Of a stretch of 40,575 nucleotides of DNA, positions 13,101-18,885 are shown one piece after another; position 1 is the first letter of the stretch, and every line of letters begins with the position of its first letter. The notes beneath the pieces are model-generated. The model had not been told where the DNA came from and searched no databases. It saw nothing but the letters and a program-made list of their open reading frames with translations. Position numbers and translations under genes: made by a program. This stretch comes from Verrucomicrobiales bacterium (GTDB taxonomy: Bacteria > Verrucomicrobiota > Verrucomicrobiia > Limisphaerales > UBA9464). The DNA lies in contig JAIXZE010000006.1 in NCBI GenBank assembly GCA_027489875.1, positions 1-40,575 on the forward strand, in the 5' to 3' direction.

Positions 13101-15238
13101 CCGTCGTCCACCACCGTAAAAACCCCAAGGGAGTAGGTGCCCATCCAGTCCGGATAACCGCCTGCTGGCCGCACCTCGATCGTCCAGGTTCCCGCTTCGA
13201 TCACGTCGCGCCGGGCTTCACCCCGGTTGTCGAAGGTATTGATGGACTGCAAGCCTCCATCCGGTCCGTAAACCCACATCTCCAGCCCAAAGGACTGCGA
13301 CCCAAGATCCGCGATGAAGAAACTCGTCCCGGCCGGCACGCTGACCTGATACCGATCGATCTGCCCCAGCGCCGAGATCCGCCCCGCCGCCGCCACCGGC
13401 ACGCCATCCGTCACCGTTTCACCGATCGCCAGCAACATCGTCGGCTCATCCACCACCGTCCGGACCACAAGCGAGTAAGAACCAAACTGATCCGAAGAAA
13501 ACGGATAGGGACGGACCACAAGGCGATAGACACCGGTCGACGGCAACCGGATCCGACCGGGATCCGTGTTGCCGAAATACGTTTGGTACAACCGGGTCCC
13601 ATCCGGTCCCTGCAGGTAGGTCTCCAGATTCCCATCATTGCCGAGATGATCGACATACAACAACTGACCCTCCACTCCCGACAGGGTGAAGACATCCTGT
13701 TCCTCGACCGAATCAATCCGTCCCGCACCCACCCCCGGCGAGTCCAACACCACCGGCACATCCAGCGTCAGCGGAAAAACCGCCTCCTCCCCCAGCAACA
13801 CTCCCAACCGATACGCACCCCTCGACCCGCCACTGTAGTCGGTCGAATGAATCACCAACCGATAGGTTCCCGTCTCGGGCAGGATCACCCGCTCCGGATC
13901 CGAGTAATCCAGATAGTTCTGGTTCAACAGGACCGTTCCGGCCGGAGCAATCAGCGTCGAACCCAGACAGCAGCCCTCGGTCATTCCGTTCTCGTCGAGC
14001 ACCAGCGCCTGCCCCGCGGTCCCTTCAAACTCATACACGTCCGCACCCCACGCCGTCTCAATCCGTCCCGAACCCGCCGGAGAATCCGGCTCGATCACAT
14101 CCCCGAGGTTGATCCCAAAGGTCTCAACCCCCGTGACCGGCCAAACAGAAATCTGATAAGTCCCGTAGCCCGTGTTGTAGAACCGCACACGGATCTGATA
14201 CTCACCGGTCTCCGGAAAGGTCCGGATGCCCAGACCCCATGCGTCTATCGAGTCTTCGAAAAGCACGGCACCCGACGGCGAAATCAGGCTCCACACAGGG
14301 CTGTCCCAGAACACACCCTCACTGGAATATCCAAAGTCCATGAACTGCGCCATCTCCCCGGCGTTCGCCGTGAACCGATAGACGTCTTCGCCTCGCGGGG
14401 CCTCGATCCGACCCATGCCAACCTCCGGACTGTCTGCGGAGATCGTTCGCTGCTCCAGCACATCGCCCAGGTCGAAGACCTCGGGCGGGGGGATGTTCCG
14501 GAAGGCAAACGCATACGAACCCGTGTACGCCTGCCACGTATCCTCCGAACGGACCTCGAAGAAGTACTCGCCATCCATCGGCAGCGTGAACTCCGAGGGA
14601 GATCCATCCAGCCACTCGTTCCAGACATTGTTCCCTTCCGGATCCCAGAGTGCGCCGTAGATCTGGCAGCAGCCCACACCCGCCTGGTCGTCAAAAATCA
14701 GGATCTGCCCCGCCGATCCCGTGAAGTAGTACCCATCTGACGTCCCCGCCGTCTCCAGCACGCCCGCCCCGAAAAACGGGGAGTTCTCAGAAATGAGCTC
14801 ATCCAACCCGATCGCGAAATACTGGCTCTCGCTCACCTGGGTGACGGAGAAAGAGTAATTTCCGATCGTCTCGGGTGCCCACGTTGCCGCCCGTACCACC
14901 AACCGGTAAATGCCCGTCGTGCTCAGCTCGATCCGCCCCGGGTCGTACCCTTCGAGCGGGTTCTGGAAGAGGACGTTCCCATCGGGGTCTTCCAGGTACC
15001 ACTCCAACGTTCCTTCCCCAGAATCCTCGCTCAGGTAGATCACCACCGGTGATCCCACCAGAAACAGGTACTCGTCCATCTCCCCGAGGGTCTCGATCCG
15101 CCCAGCGCCCACCTCCGGGCTGTCCGGGCTCACGTAGGCATCCAATGGCGGAAGGTTGAACGACTCAGCGCGCGTTGGGCTCATCCATCCCAGCACCAGC
15201 AAACACCATCCCACCATGAATTGGGTCAGATTCTTCAT
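1136..15238 (-). CDS. giant secreted modular protein (4700 aa; PPC-like, Ig-like, PA14-like, CARDB and Calx-beta-like repeats)
   Basis: An uninterrupted 4700-residue frame. The ATG at 15238 starts a signal peptide (about residues 1-24, ending SPTRA) and is preceded by GGAAGAG. Approximate layout: nine PPC-like repeats of about 110 residues (25-1060, consensus DSPEVGAGRIET then DPGRI.LP.TG.Y); Ig-like (1056-1146); two SbsA-like Ig domains (1149-1243 and 1413-1536) around a jelly-roll-like region; Ig-like (1536-1620); PA14-like (1623-1826); four CARDB domains, each starting PDLV (1976-2463); four Calx-beta-like units (2470-2870); a fifth CARDB (2876-2990); NEW3- and CnaB-like parts (3090-3400); an insert with 18 cysteines ending in a run of eight glycines (3513-3720); a helical region; FN3-like (4323-4426); cadherin-like and Tandem-95-like parts (4426-4616); and a terminal E..PDL..PTWTSLG module (4623-4700). 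It has no PEP-CTERM tail or membrane anchor. The architecture suggests an adhesin or matrix protein; no enzymatic domain is recognised. Function is inferred from architecture alone. Confidence 0.9.
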   Translation of the reverse strand: MKNLTQFMVGWCLLVLGWMSPTRAESFNLPPLDAYVSPDSPEVGAGRIETLGEMDEYLFLVGSPVVIYLSEDSGEGTLEWYLEDPDGNVLFQNPLEGYDPGRIELSTTGIYRLVVRAATWAPETIGNYSFSVTQVSESQYFAIGLDELISENSPFFGAGVLETAGTSDGYYFTGSAGQILIFDDQAGVGCCQIYGALWDPEGNNVWNEWLDGSPSEFTLPMDGEYFFEVRSEDTWQAYTGSYAFAFRNIPPPEVFDLGDVLEQRTISADSPEVGMGRIEAPRGEDVYRFTANAGEMAQFMDFGYSSEGVFWDSPVWSLISPSGAVLFEDSIDAWGLGIRTFPETGEYQIRVRFYNTGYGTYQISVWPVTGVETFGINLGDVIEPDSPAGSGRIETAWGADVYEFEGTAGQALVLDENGMTEGCCLGSTLIAPAGTVLLNQNYLDYSDPERVILPETGTYRLVIHSTDYSGGSRGAYRLGVLLGEEAVFPLTLDVPVVLDSPGVGAGRIDSVEEQDVFTLSGVEGQLLYVDHLGNDGNLETYLQGPDGTRLYQTYFGNTDPGRIRLPSTGVYRLVVRPYPFSSDQFGSYSLVVRTVVDEPTMLLAIGETVTDGVPVAAAGRISALGQIDRYQVSVPAGTSFFIADLGSQSFGLEMWVYGPDGGLQSINTFDNRGEARRDVIEAGTWTIEVRPAGGYPDWMGTYSLGVFTVVDDGPIALTLPVEVSQDVPVIGAGNIETRGGRDAYTFAGTAGQVIYVNDRREGFSNQLLFQMQRPDGGFLISEWMDNVDPGRVVLPTTGTYTIRVLASSSWPELTGPYAFGLTFVEDQGPFALTIPAVVSDGVPAAGAGNLEVLGSKDTFTFTVEPGTLLYFQDGGSTLSRATMFVFEPNGSVLFSDRLDGNSAGRRILTAGGQYRVEVQSQTSPGAVNGPYSFSILPVVDGGPFALQMGDVIAPGSHGAGSGTIETPGSADVFTFELTKAQNMYVDDRIGTAGFPFLGMRWELRAPDGFVIVTDNLDGGDRSFFAAYVGTYTLTVFGGAAPTSIGNYSLRIFGGDPLITSTSADQVVPSGGTAEFSVTAESPFTPLNYRWLFNGETIAGADVQGGTSPTLRLSPLAVSREGQYRCVVSSPTGSTTSAPIALTVVVADFFVSAVTPGPVTSSLSQMDFTFSTGVDASTIGAADFQVTGPGGVLDPGTFTVTMLAADRYRLSFPAVTAAGTYQVTVGPNILGIAGQVMKPVAYTPYYATDFESGSEGVWDRIETATTTTTTQVLGRFGNETVTLTLGNLPPHESVRVTWDGLLIDTWDGNTAGGVGPDYFGVLVDGGATPAWEYTFNNGNRALQSYTLTEPALYGANFIYSGNPDALYRDLTFTVPHTASSVALGFRGRGLQSIGDESWAIDNVRVLLPSAADGTFRTSVTLDPVGPTVASFTPGGTSLVPVSSVQVDFNEPVLMASVAAADFALVRPDGSVVGANSVSRTSATRYTVNFPSQRMNGTYTLRVGPAIADLVGNLMNTDADGTPGEAIEDRFEGTFQILTPPQITSHPSGVTVLRNSTVQFSVSANATAPVTYQWQKNGSNLDGKTDPTLELVNVQLADEATYRCLVTDAGGTTPSSGAFLDVQQNYGILVPVADAERTTIPPVPGNGVAIELFNGIGGGTTPTPAALAGRSPSGTTLSPFIDFPRPGTSIGVGASFNTFFQNTTTPPEQVLGLAARNFILRHRFFISITPDLDMFPVTPEIDIQFGVGSDDGFYLTVGDQVLGSAGDRGFTYSWMPVSFAEPGLYPVELLFAANAIGASGLEFAWATAANTGGGIVPQNRMYVSPDLGDRLITFEEVPADSVLTTQYASEGVVFETLAGNPVTTSANPATFVPVSATRVLGDPAAASQIEIRFVSPGTTTPATTPFVAFFVIDAAAPGTVTKAYNAAGTEIYTRTSQAGAGSRELVTISAPGIARVRVTLGSGAETAAIDNLAFVSPVALPDLVMAGVAGPAAGAAGASITVDYTVTNLGSVPAVGPWTETVFLSTDGVAGSDQVLGTFSVPGPLAAGESVVQSRSVKLPAGVSGDHWFVVTTDAGEVVQESGSPANNTSVGAGRINISQPDLVTDAVEVVPTPYFGSTGTVRWTLRNAGSVDANGPVTTYVYLSLDDVLSGGDIYLGSAGALATPLAAGAKQPMEGTFALPGIGGVAPGLFRFLVVSDGANQLPEANEGNNVGSSAATQIDNLPRPDLVVDVLTVPGVSTFGAPLLVQWTVRNAGNAPAANWNDQITLRTEGGSVVANLGVRPAGAAAPLAPGASVNLSQTVNIPLNGLTAGSHRIAVTTDASFQLAESDETNNTRTSEALLLSPPPRPDLVVENIVVPPTVTPGVPFNVTWTTRNTGAVVAVAPWTETVSLSVDGEIGGDLLQVSVPVAAPLPAGVSVERSASVLIPHDGIAGTYRGVVTVDVGLQVVEESEVNNAAISAGSLVIPTQLRLVASTAQTTETGAAIGFTVTRNGARTAALPVTLTSSDAGELAVPVEVIIPAGAGSVGFNGTPVADGVVDDDASVTVQALAAAFTSASATVTVRNVDQPVLTLTVASPTVAEGLTVSATISRGTVTPVPVTVNLVSSNPGQLIAPSSVIIPAGQSSVTFALIGAADTLIEPDTAYRVDATSIGHVAAFVQVTVVDDDLPTLALTVNAASFPEGAGSAATQGTVTRSFPSDRALSVRLTSSDTTAATVPSTVIIPAGQASVNFNVAAVNDDVVDGNQPVTLQVVLLWGGVPTGDAVSRDLTVTDDDGATLLLSFNRGTLAEGVVGGAIGTLRRNTDTSVPLEVALAVDVTGELVLPPTVTIPVGSASVTFPVGTVDDGTPDGAKRVTVTAGRDGFTPGIAQMTVSDINLPDLVVASVSLPATGETDTFVTGSYRIENRGLRAATPFTIRLFLSSDTTFNESDVLASQYSFPGEVPAGSFFEVNPPIRLPRETGARYLIAVVDVNGVVTETDEANNTAISAPINIVPAYNATVSTDVDVVPAGTVIPMRGVARLNNGSPAPSVLVNVHVVVRGTRRVISALTDSAGEFRLNFTPLPGEAGHYDIAAAHPGVSAPPTQDVFVLLGFRIAAPGTISVIEGGSATGSLAVDNLSEIDLNAAAVEVVSKPAGLNVTANLSGTVLPGDGRLMLGYAVTAPVGVVRGGTARLRVTTQEGVSGLVDLPIQVDALRPRLVATPGSIVTGMRRGTQVTVAFEVANQGGLATGPMRLLLPPIPWLSSASTADLPSLAPGETTTISLLLTPPADLPLGPYSGSLLLGSDNSQVTVPFTFRCLSDSIGGMVVEVTDEYTFYAEGAPRVANAAIRLVDAFTGLSVLETNSGPTGLVTLPGLAENYYRLEISADQHSSYQQVHLVPAGGTTNVTAFLARQAVRYTWKVEPTEIEDRTKIVIETVFETAVPLPVVTIEPASVDLASIVGTEGQVNFKVTNHGLIAAKNASLQVPEHPDWIFEPLIREFGDLPAKTSLVVPMTIRRASAPGGGSALRRVAATAAGGGPCITAGFTVYELVCGEQTNKYTVPYVMYNAGAGCGGNGGSTFPRLDFRGEVGPGGGPGGGGPCFLCSVPTYHIPVTPASAPEGCDPCKLNLGIGLAECVIDQLANKFPLIKALNCMYALSKCGGKIADKGLGGALSLDCLNTIPGCSPIEIPGLSEFSCIRGLLCACVNGNSSGIAQCLCQLTDTPFTRDTLDKCGGGGGGGGSRRAAGVAVGPDHEQVYLRLNPLPIVPPNVPELAELRTRTDRLRRMMAPMVYVLDDEAWAAAKATDEMNIAFWAAFAERSSGASADQHLLNLAEFGQLVALTPPAGVPGESVLKFLNRWNRTVEYRRGGITNWTDLPDGFNEDFIADDVLQGLLAEAAAAREENIAEGFNDEYSAIKDARDRLNNALLNGGGVCARVKLRLEQEAVITRDAFKATLEVENNTAGALDLVDVDLRVEREDGSESTIDFGVRTPTLTGLSAVDGSGVIGASSTGKATWILVPTSDAAPTVPTVHYVSGTLRYRQDGVLITVPLAPSRIEVLPNPNLVVQYFHQRDVFSDDPFTDPIEPSIPFTLGVLVRNEGYGTARNFRIISGQPEIIENERGLLVDFKIIATEVAGQNLTPSLTANFGNVGPGQIVIGRWLFTSTLQGNFREYTASFAHQDELGDPRLSLIEAVTIHEMTRMVEVGAPFNDGKPDFLVNDKGDPRNMPDTLYLSDGSTNDVALVELASVSGVPGGGVTEVTVNAAMPAGWTYLRIPEPSNGSLRLRRIVRSDGKELGLDREFWVTDRTFPGLGARPIYEQMLHLIDHNSTGSYRLIYVDPPAPDGVAPVSAVLPLPANSPAQIPVSWSGSDNTGVTSYDIYVSEDGGPFAAWLTATPLTGSIYPGTVGRTYAFFSRARDQAGNVEAQPASPDAQTAVAFVSSAPTISGIAPQTTPAGLPITGLSFNVGDSDTPLNELTINVGSSNPGLISSASVAISGDGAARTLTLTPASGQAGLATITLTVSDGSASASTSFLVTVTARNNSPIAGADTVSRKPGEALKVAISELLANDTDPDFDPVRFASVTSPTANGGSVRRSGPWILYTPPTGSDAPDSFTYQVSDGRGGLGIGVVQVNVIGGNTTPSRNVLTLDRDLTGRVTIRFAGIPGRLYRIEATPDLGTPTWTSLGTATAGVNGLFEFTDNDAASHATRYYRSVDVTAP

Positions 15239-15510
15239 AAACGTTCACTCTTCCGGTCCCACTGCCTTCCACGACCACGATTCCGAGACGGGCAATTCTC
15301 AGAATCGCGGAAAAAACCACGAACCTCTAATCAAGCGGTTCGCATGCCGAAATACTCGGGCTTGGTACATTCCCACACTATCCAGCCACGTGCGTCAACC
15401 GATGCCCCCGCCTATCTCCGCCCCGCTGTAAGGAAGTTCCCCACGAGCCCGGGTTCCGCCGCTACACGGGGAGATCCCAGTCTCCAGTTCCCAGACCCGG
15501 GACAGTGAAG

Positions 15511-15530
15511 GCCGGGTGCCCTCACCCGGC
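15511..15530. repeat. family B palindrome
   Basis: GCCGGGTGCCCTCACCCGGC is a perfect 8-bp stem with a CCCT loop. Identical copies lie at 36861-36880 and 36968-36987, and a stem variant at 36896-36915. It sits directly before a family A element. Confidence 0.9.
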
Positions 15531-15535
15531 GGAGA

Positions 15536-15636
15536 ACGGATTCGGGGCGGCAATGTCCTCATCACCTTGGGAATGGCTTTCGAACGGCGACGAGGACGTC
15601 GCCACCCCGTTGCCCGCAGGGGCAGTGTCCAGAGGC
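15536..15636. repeat. family A paired-hairpin element
   Basis: It starts GGATTCGGGGCGG and carries hairpin 1 at 15549-15566 (loop GTCCTC, stem with two mismatches) and hairpin 2 at 15586-15603 (perfect GGCGAC/GTCGCC stem, loop GAGGAC), with a 19-bp spacer. It ends with the GGGGCAGTGTC tail. The same spacer occurs at 37092-37110 and, reversed, at 35581-35600. Confidence 0.85.
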
Positions 15637-15815
15637 CCCCGCCACGCGCTTGGAAACCGCATGAATCTTGAAACTGAAAACTTCCCCCCCCTTCACCACT
15701 CCGTCCATCCGCAGCATTGCTTCCGGACCCGAAACATGCGGCCATGCAAGCGCGCTGTCCGAGCAGTCCCCCGACGGGATGGTCCCCCGGCCCTGCCCGG
15801 AAGCGCACGCATACC

Positions 15816-16223
15816 ATGGAGTTGTTGAGCGAAGAGAATGTGGTCGGACGCAAGACCGTTGAACTGTGCACGGCCTTGGCCGCGTCGCCGGAGTTCACCG
15901 CGATCCGCGGCCGGATTGAACGGTTTTCCGCCGATACCGAAGCCCGCATGCAGTTCGAACTGGTCAACCGCAAGGGGGCCAGCCTCGAAGAGAAGCAGCA
16001 GTCCGGTGCCGAGATCACCGAAACCGAAATCGCCGACTTCGAGAAGATGCGCGATTCGCTGCTCTCCAACGATGTCGCCCGCGAATTCCTCGAAGCCCGG
16101 GAGGAAATGATCGCCCTCCAGGAAGGCGTCCAGCAGTGGGTCGCCAAGACCTTCGAACTCGGTCGCCCGCCCACCCAGGACGAAATGGGCGGCTCCTGCG
16201 GCCCCGGCTGCGGCTGCGCCTGA
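15816..16223 (+). CDS. YlbF/YmcA-family protein with cysteine-rich C-terminus
   Basis: A 135-residue, mostly helical soluble protein that fits the Com_YlbF (DUF964) family: a charged N-terminal helix (VGRKTVELCTALAASPEF), central helices with ARMQFELVNRKG and ETEIADFEKM, and a C-terminal helix. The start is the ATG at 15816; the upstream extension is proline-rich intergenic sequence. It ends GGSCGPGCGCA, three cysteines in a CxxxCxC pattern. In Bacillus subtilis, YlbF works with YmcA and YaaT in a complex that carries Fe-S clusters and affects RNase Y and development. Whether this homologue binds a cluster is inference. It has no operon partner: the gene on the left is divergent and mtnA on the right is convergent. 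Confidence 0.78.
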   Translation: MELLSEENVVGRKTVELCTALAASPEFTAIRGRIERFSADTEARMQFELVNRKGASLEEKQQSGAEITETEIADFEKMRDSLLSNDVAREFLEAREEMIALQEGVQQWVAKTFELGRPPTQDEMGGSCGPGCGCA

Positions 16224-16240
16224 GCCCGGTCACCCATCCC

Positions 16241-16350
16241 ATCGGGGAGGCGACGTCCTCGTCGCCCTCTCCCAAAGCTCCCCCCACGGCGATGAGGACA
16301 TCGCCTCCCCGCTGGTGGACGGGGCGGCGACGTCCTCGTCGCCCTGCAGC
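16241..16350. repeat. family A element, one and a half tandem units
   Basis: Three perfect 18-bp hairpins lie at 16249-16266 (loop GTCCTC), 16288-16305 (GGCGAT/ATCGCC stem, loop GAGGAC) and 16326-16343 (loop GTCCTC). The first and third are 77 bp apart, and the CTCTCCCAAAGC spacer matches the array at 1-315. The element fills the gap between the convergent YlbF and mtnA genes, where the hairpins could also act as a bidirectional barrier to transcription. Confidence 0.9.
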
Positions 16351-16366
16351 AGCCCCCCGACCGGTA

Positions 16367-17461
16367 TCACACCAGCCGCTCGCGGTTCCTCCACAGGTGC
16401 CGCGGCGGCAGGATCCCCACCGGAGTGATGATCCCCGTGATCAGCTCCGCTGGTGTCACATCAAAGCCCGGGTTTCTTGCCGGGCTTCCCGGATTCGCAA
16501 CCTGCACCCGGGTCCGCCGTCCGTCCGCATCCAATCCCCACGCTCCAAGAACTTCCTCGGGCGAGCGTTCCTCGATCGGAATCTGCATCCCATCCGTGAG
16601 TTCCCAGTCGATCGTCGACAGCGGAATTGCCACGTAGAAAGGGATCCGGTGCCGCTTCGCCAACACGGCCTTCGTGTACGTGCCGATCTTGTTGGCCACT
16701 TCTCCCGTCCGACCGAGCACGCGATCGGACCCGACGATCACCAGGTCCACCTCGCCCCGCTGCATCAGATGGCCCGCGGCATTGTCGGCGATCACTGAGT
16801 GCGCGATACCCTGCTGGTGCAGTTCCCATGCGGTCAGGGACGCTCCCTGGCAACGCGGCCGGGTTTCGTCGCAGTACACGTGGAATTTCCGGCCTGCCGC
16901 CTGCGCCGCGTAAAGCGGTGCCGTGGCCGTGCCAACATCCACAAAGGCCAGCCATCCGGCGTTGCAATGGGTCAGCACGCGCATGCCTTCGCGAATGAGC
17001 GGAGCCCCGTGCTCCCCGATTTCCCGACAATGCCGCACGTCCTCCTCCGCGAACGCCCGCGCTGCTTCCACCGCGAGCGACTGCTGTTCCGCCACCGACG
17101 TTCCCGCCGCCATCTGCTGCCGGACGCCGGTCATGGCATTGACCGGATCCACCGCCGTTGGCCGCGCTTCCTTCAGGTGCAGGAACACGCGCTCGACATG
17201 GCGCTCAAACGCCGCCAATCCGCGCCCACGAAATTCCCGCGCGCCCTGCGCCAGTCCGAACGCCGCCGTGGCACCGATGGCCCCCGCCCCGCGCACCACC
17301 ATGTCGCGGATGGCCGCCGCCGTCTCCCGATGCGTCGGCATCGCCACGACCTCGAACCGGTGCGGCAACAGCCGCTGGTCGATCAACCGCACCGCATTCG
17401 CCCGTTCATCAAACTCGACCGTCCGGAACGGCTTTGCTTTCCCACGCTGGATCACGTTCAC
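16367..17461 (-). CDS. mtnA: S-methyl-5-thioribose-1-phosphate isomerase
   Basis: A 364-residue cytoplasmic enzyme of the methionine salvage pathway, converting methylthioribose-1-phosphate to methylthioribulose-1-phosphate. Family signatures are RGAGAIGATAAFG near the N-terminus, THCNAG with the catalytic cysteine (C166) and GSDRV with the catalytic aspartate (D246), followed by EVANKIGTY. The 80-residue spacing of Cys and Asp matches C160/D240 of the B. subtilis enzyme. A longer frame to 17632 reads into a family A repeat and is rejected. Two GTG codons (17461 and 17455) are candidate starts. AGGGGG lies 7 bp before the second, so 17455 is nearly as likely. No other salvage genes are nearby, so it appears monocistronic. 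Confidence 0.93.
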   Translation of the reverse strand: MNVIQRGKAKPFRTVEFDERANAVRLIDQRLLPHRFEVVAMPTHRETAAAIRDMVVRGAGAIGATAAFGLAQGAREFRGRGLAAFERHVERVFLHLKEARPTAVDPVNAMTGVRQQMAAGTSVAEQQSLAVEAARAFAEEDVRHCREIGEHGAPLIREGMRVLTHCNAGWLAFVDVGTATAPLYAAQAAGRKFHVYCDETRPRCQGASLTAWELHQQGIAHSVIADNAAGHLMQRGEVDLVIVGSDRVLGRTGEVANKIGTYTKAVLAKRHRIPFYVAIPLSTIDWELTDGMQIPIEERSPEEVLGAWGLDADGRRTRVQVANPGSPARNPGFDVTPAELITGIITPVGILPPRHLWRNRERLV

Positions 17462-17514
17462 GCCCCCTGACCTGCCGGGTTTAGCCGTGTGAATCCAGTA
17501 AAGACTTCCGGAAC

Positions 17515-17617
17515 GGGGTAGCGACGTCCCCGGCCCGTTCCACAGCCATTCCCAAGGCGATGAGGACATCACCGCCCCGAATCCTTTCCAAAAGGGGGCA
17601 GTGTCCAGATGCGCCCC
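17515..17617. repeat. family A element, degenerate left hairpin
   Basis: It lies between the divergent mtnA and ParD-like genes. The left palindrome (about 17519-17536) is eroded. The right one (17556-17573, GGCGAT/ATCACC, loop GAGGAC) has one stem mismatch. The right tail GAATCCTTTCCAAAAGGGGG followed by CAGTGTCCAGATGCG is nearly identical to that at 35624-35660 and, reversed, to 37031-37070. Confidence 0.85.
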
Positions 17618-17673
17618 CCCGCTCAGCGTCAAGGAGGTTGCATTCTGCCACCCATAGGCCTAGTGCTATCGGC

Positions 17674-18078
17674 ATGGGTACGCCTGTCGCCATCAAGATT
17701 TCCGCCGATTTCGCCGACACCGCCCGTGCCGCTGCCGCCGCCGCGGACCGCTCCCTTACCGGCCAGGTCGAGCACTGGGCCAAACTGGGACGTGCCATCG
17801 AATCCGTCCTAACTGCCACAGCGGCCAACGCGCTCAAGCAATCCGGCAGCAACCTCGACGCCATCGAGGACCCCACCCTGCGGAGCCAAGTGCTGGCGGC
17901 GCTGGACGACTTCCGTGATTCATCCGCATCCAACAAACGCGCCCGCCTTGGCCTTGACCAGCAGACCCGCTACGAACCCGACCCTTCGCGTTCCAAGGGC
18001 CTGATCCGCATCGAACCTGACGGCACCCGCACCCGCGGCACCCGCCAGGGCAAGACCTTTATGCCCTTCACCGACTGA
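17674..18078 (+). CDS. ParD-like antitoxin
   Basis: A 134-residue protein. The N-terminal half (AIKISADFADTARAAA, then DRSLTGQVEHWAKLGRAIE) matches the ParD_like antitoxin family, a ribbon-helix-helix type expected to bind DNA as a dimer. The C-terminus (GLIRIEPDGTRTRGTRQGK) has the tail form I associate with this family and would be the toxin-neutralising part. The start is the ATG at 17674; upstream codons are repeat-derived. The next gene, 51 bp downstream, encodes a zeta-type kinase, the arrangement expected of an antitoxin-toxin operon that the antitoxin itself represses. Family assignment is from motif memory. Confidence 0.8.
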   Translation: MGTPVAIKISADFADTARAAAAAADRSLTGQVEHWAKLGRAIESVLTATAANALKQSGSNLDAIEDPTLRSQVLAALDDFRDSSASNKRARLGLDQQTRYEPDPSRSKGLIRIEPDGTRTRGTRQGKTFMPFTD

Positions 18079-18129
18079 AGAACACGCGCTGCAACCGCCA
18101 CCTATCATCAAACCAGCGCAAGGAAATCC

Positions 18130-18750
18130 GTGCCCCTCGACGCACCTCTCCTCGTGGTGTTCTGTGGCCCCAATGGAGCCGGAAAGTCCACCTTGCGCGC
18201 ACGCACTCTGGGTCACCTCCCGCTCCCATTCGTCAATGCAGACATCATCGCCGCCCGCGTGTTCGGGGACGCAGCTCAAGGACAGGCTTACGATGCCGCA
18301 CGACTCGCGGAGGCCGAGCGTACCCGGCTCTTCAATGAGCACGTCTCCTTCAGCTTTGAAACGGTCTTCAGCGATCCAGTCGGGGAAAAAGTCGCGTTCC
18401 TTCGCACTGCCCGCGACGCCGGGTATCAGGTTCTCGTTCACTTCGTCGGACTCGATTCAGCAGACCGCTCCCGGGCGCGGGTATTCCAGCGAGTAACCGA
18501 AGGCGGCCACGACGTTCCGGATGCCAAACTCGAAGAACGTTATCCACGTGTCCTCGCCAACCTCGCCCGCCTGCTCGACATCCCGGACGAATTGGTGATC
18601 TACGACAACAGTTCCTCCGATGATCCGTATCGCCCCCTCGCCCGACTTCAACGCGGTCACCTCCTTGAGGTGAGCGCCACCCTGCCCGACTGGATAGGCT
18701 TTCTGGCCCTGCCCGCCCGCAGCCAACCATACACCCGCCTCCTGCTATAA
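18130..18750 (+). CDS. zeta-toxin-family P-loop kinase
   Basis: A 206-residue cytoplasmic P-loop protein. It starts at GTG 18130 with a clear AAGGA six bases upstream. It carries Walker A GPNGAGKST (residues 13-21), FVNADIIA (about 34-41) and FSFETVFSD (about 75-83), a pattern typical of zeta/PezT-like kinases. Characterised zeta toxins phosphorylate UDP-N-acetylglucosamine and block cell-wall synthesis; the substrate here is unknown. It is paired with the ParD-like gene rather than an epsilon antitoxin. A housekeeping small-molecule kinase of the same fold cannot be excluded. Confidence 0.83.
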   Translation: MPLDAPLLVVFCGPNGAGKSTLRARTLGHLPLPFVNADIIAARVFGDAAQGQAYDAARLAEAERTRLFNEHVSFSFETVFSDPVGEKVAFLRTARDAGYQVLVHFVGLDSADRSRARVFQRVTEGGHDVPDAKLEERYPRVLANLARLLDIPDELVIYDNSSSDDPYRPLARLQRGHLLEVSATLPDWIGFLALPARSQPYTRLLL

Positions 18751-18867
18751 AGGCATTGGGTCTTGGAAATGCAGCAACCCGACGGGTCCACGCATCCTGC
18801 ACATCGAATACGCCGGCTTCCCCCTGCCCGAAGGCCTGCACTGGCACGAGCAGGCGTAGAGAGGCAC

Positions 18868-18885
18868 AAGGCCTGCCGAGGCCTT
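18868..18885 (+). terminator. possible weak terminator hairpin after the toxin gene
   Basis: AAGGCCT, a 4-base loop GCCG, then AGGCCTT form a perfect 7-bp stem about 120 bp past the toxin stop. Only TTT-CCC follows, so intrinsic termination is doubtful. The rest of the 18751-19008 gap is C-rich (eight C in a row near 18922) and should hold the promoter of the efflux operon, which I cannot locate. Confidence 0.25.

Larger units (their letters stand above)
15239..15815. other. divergent intergenic region between the giant gene and the YlbF-family gene
   Basis: A 577-bp gap that must hold the promoter of the minus-strand giant gene and probably that of the plus-strand YlbF gene. The stretch 15290-15345 is clearly richer in A/T than its surroundings and contains the small palindrome ATTCTCAGAAT (15295-15305). 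I could not pick a convincing -35/-10 or sigma-54 pair. The right half holds a family B hairpin (15511-15530), a family A element (15536-15636) and a C-rich run near 15687. A CCAGTTCCCAG motif at about 15484 recurs beside the repeats at 35534 and 36929. Confidence 0.5.

Noticed and set aside
15241-15440. Sigma-54 or sigma-70 promoter for the giant gene
   Set aside because: A TTGACG is present on the minus strand near 15400, but no properly spaced -10 element or TGGCAC/TTGC pair could be matched.
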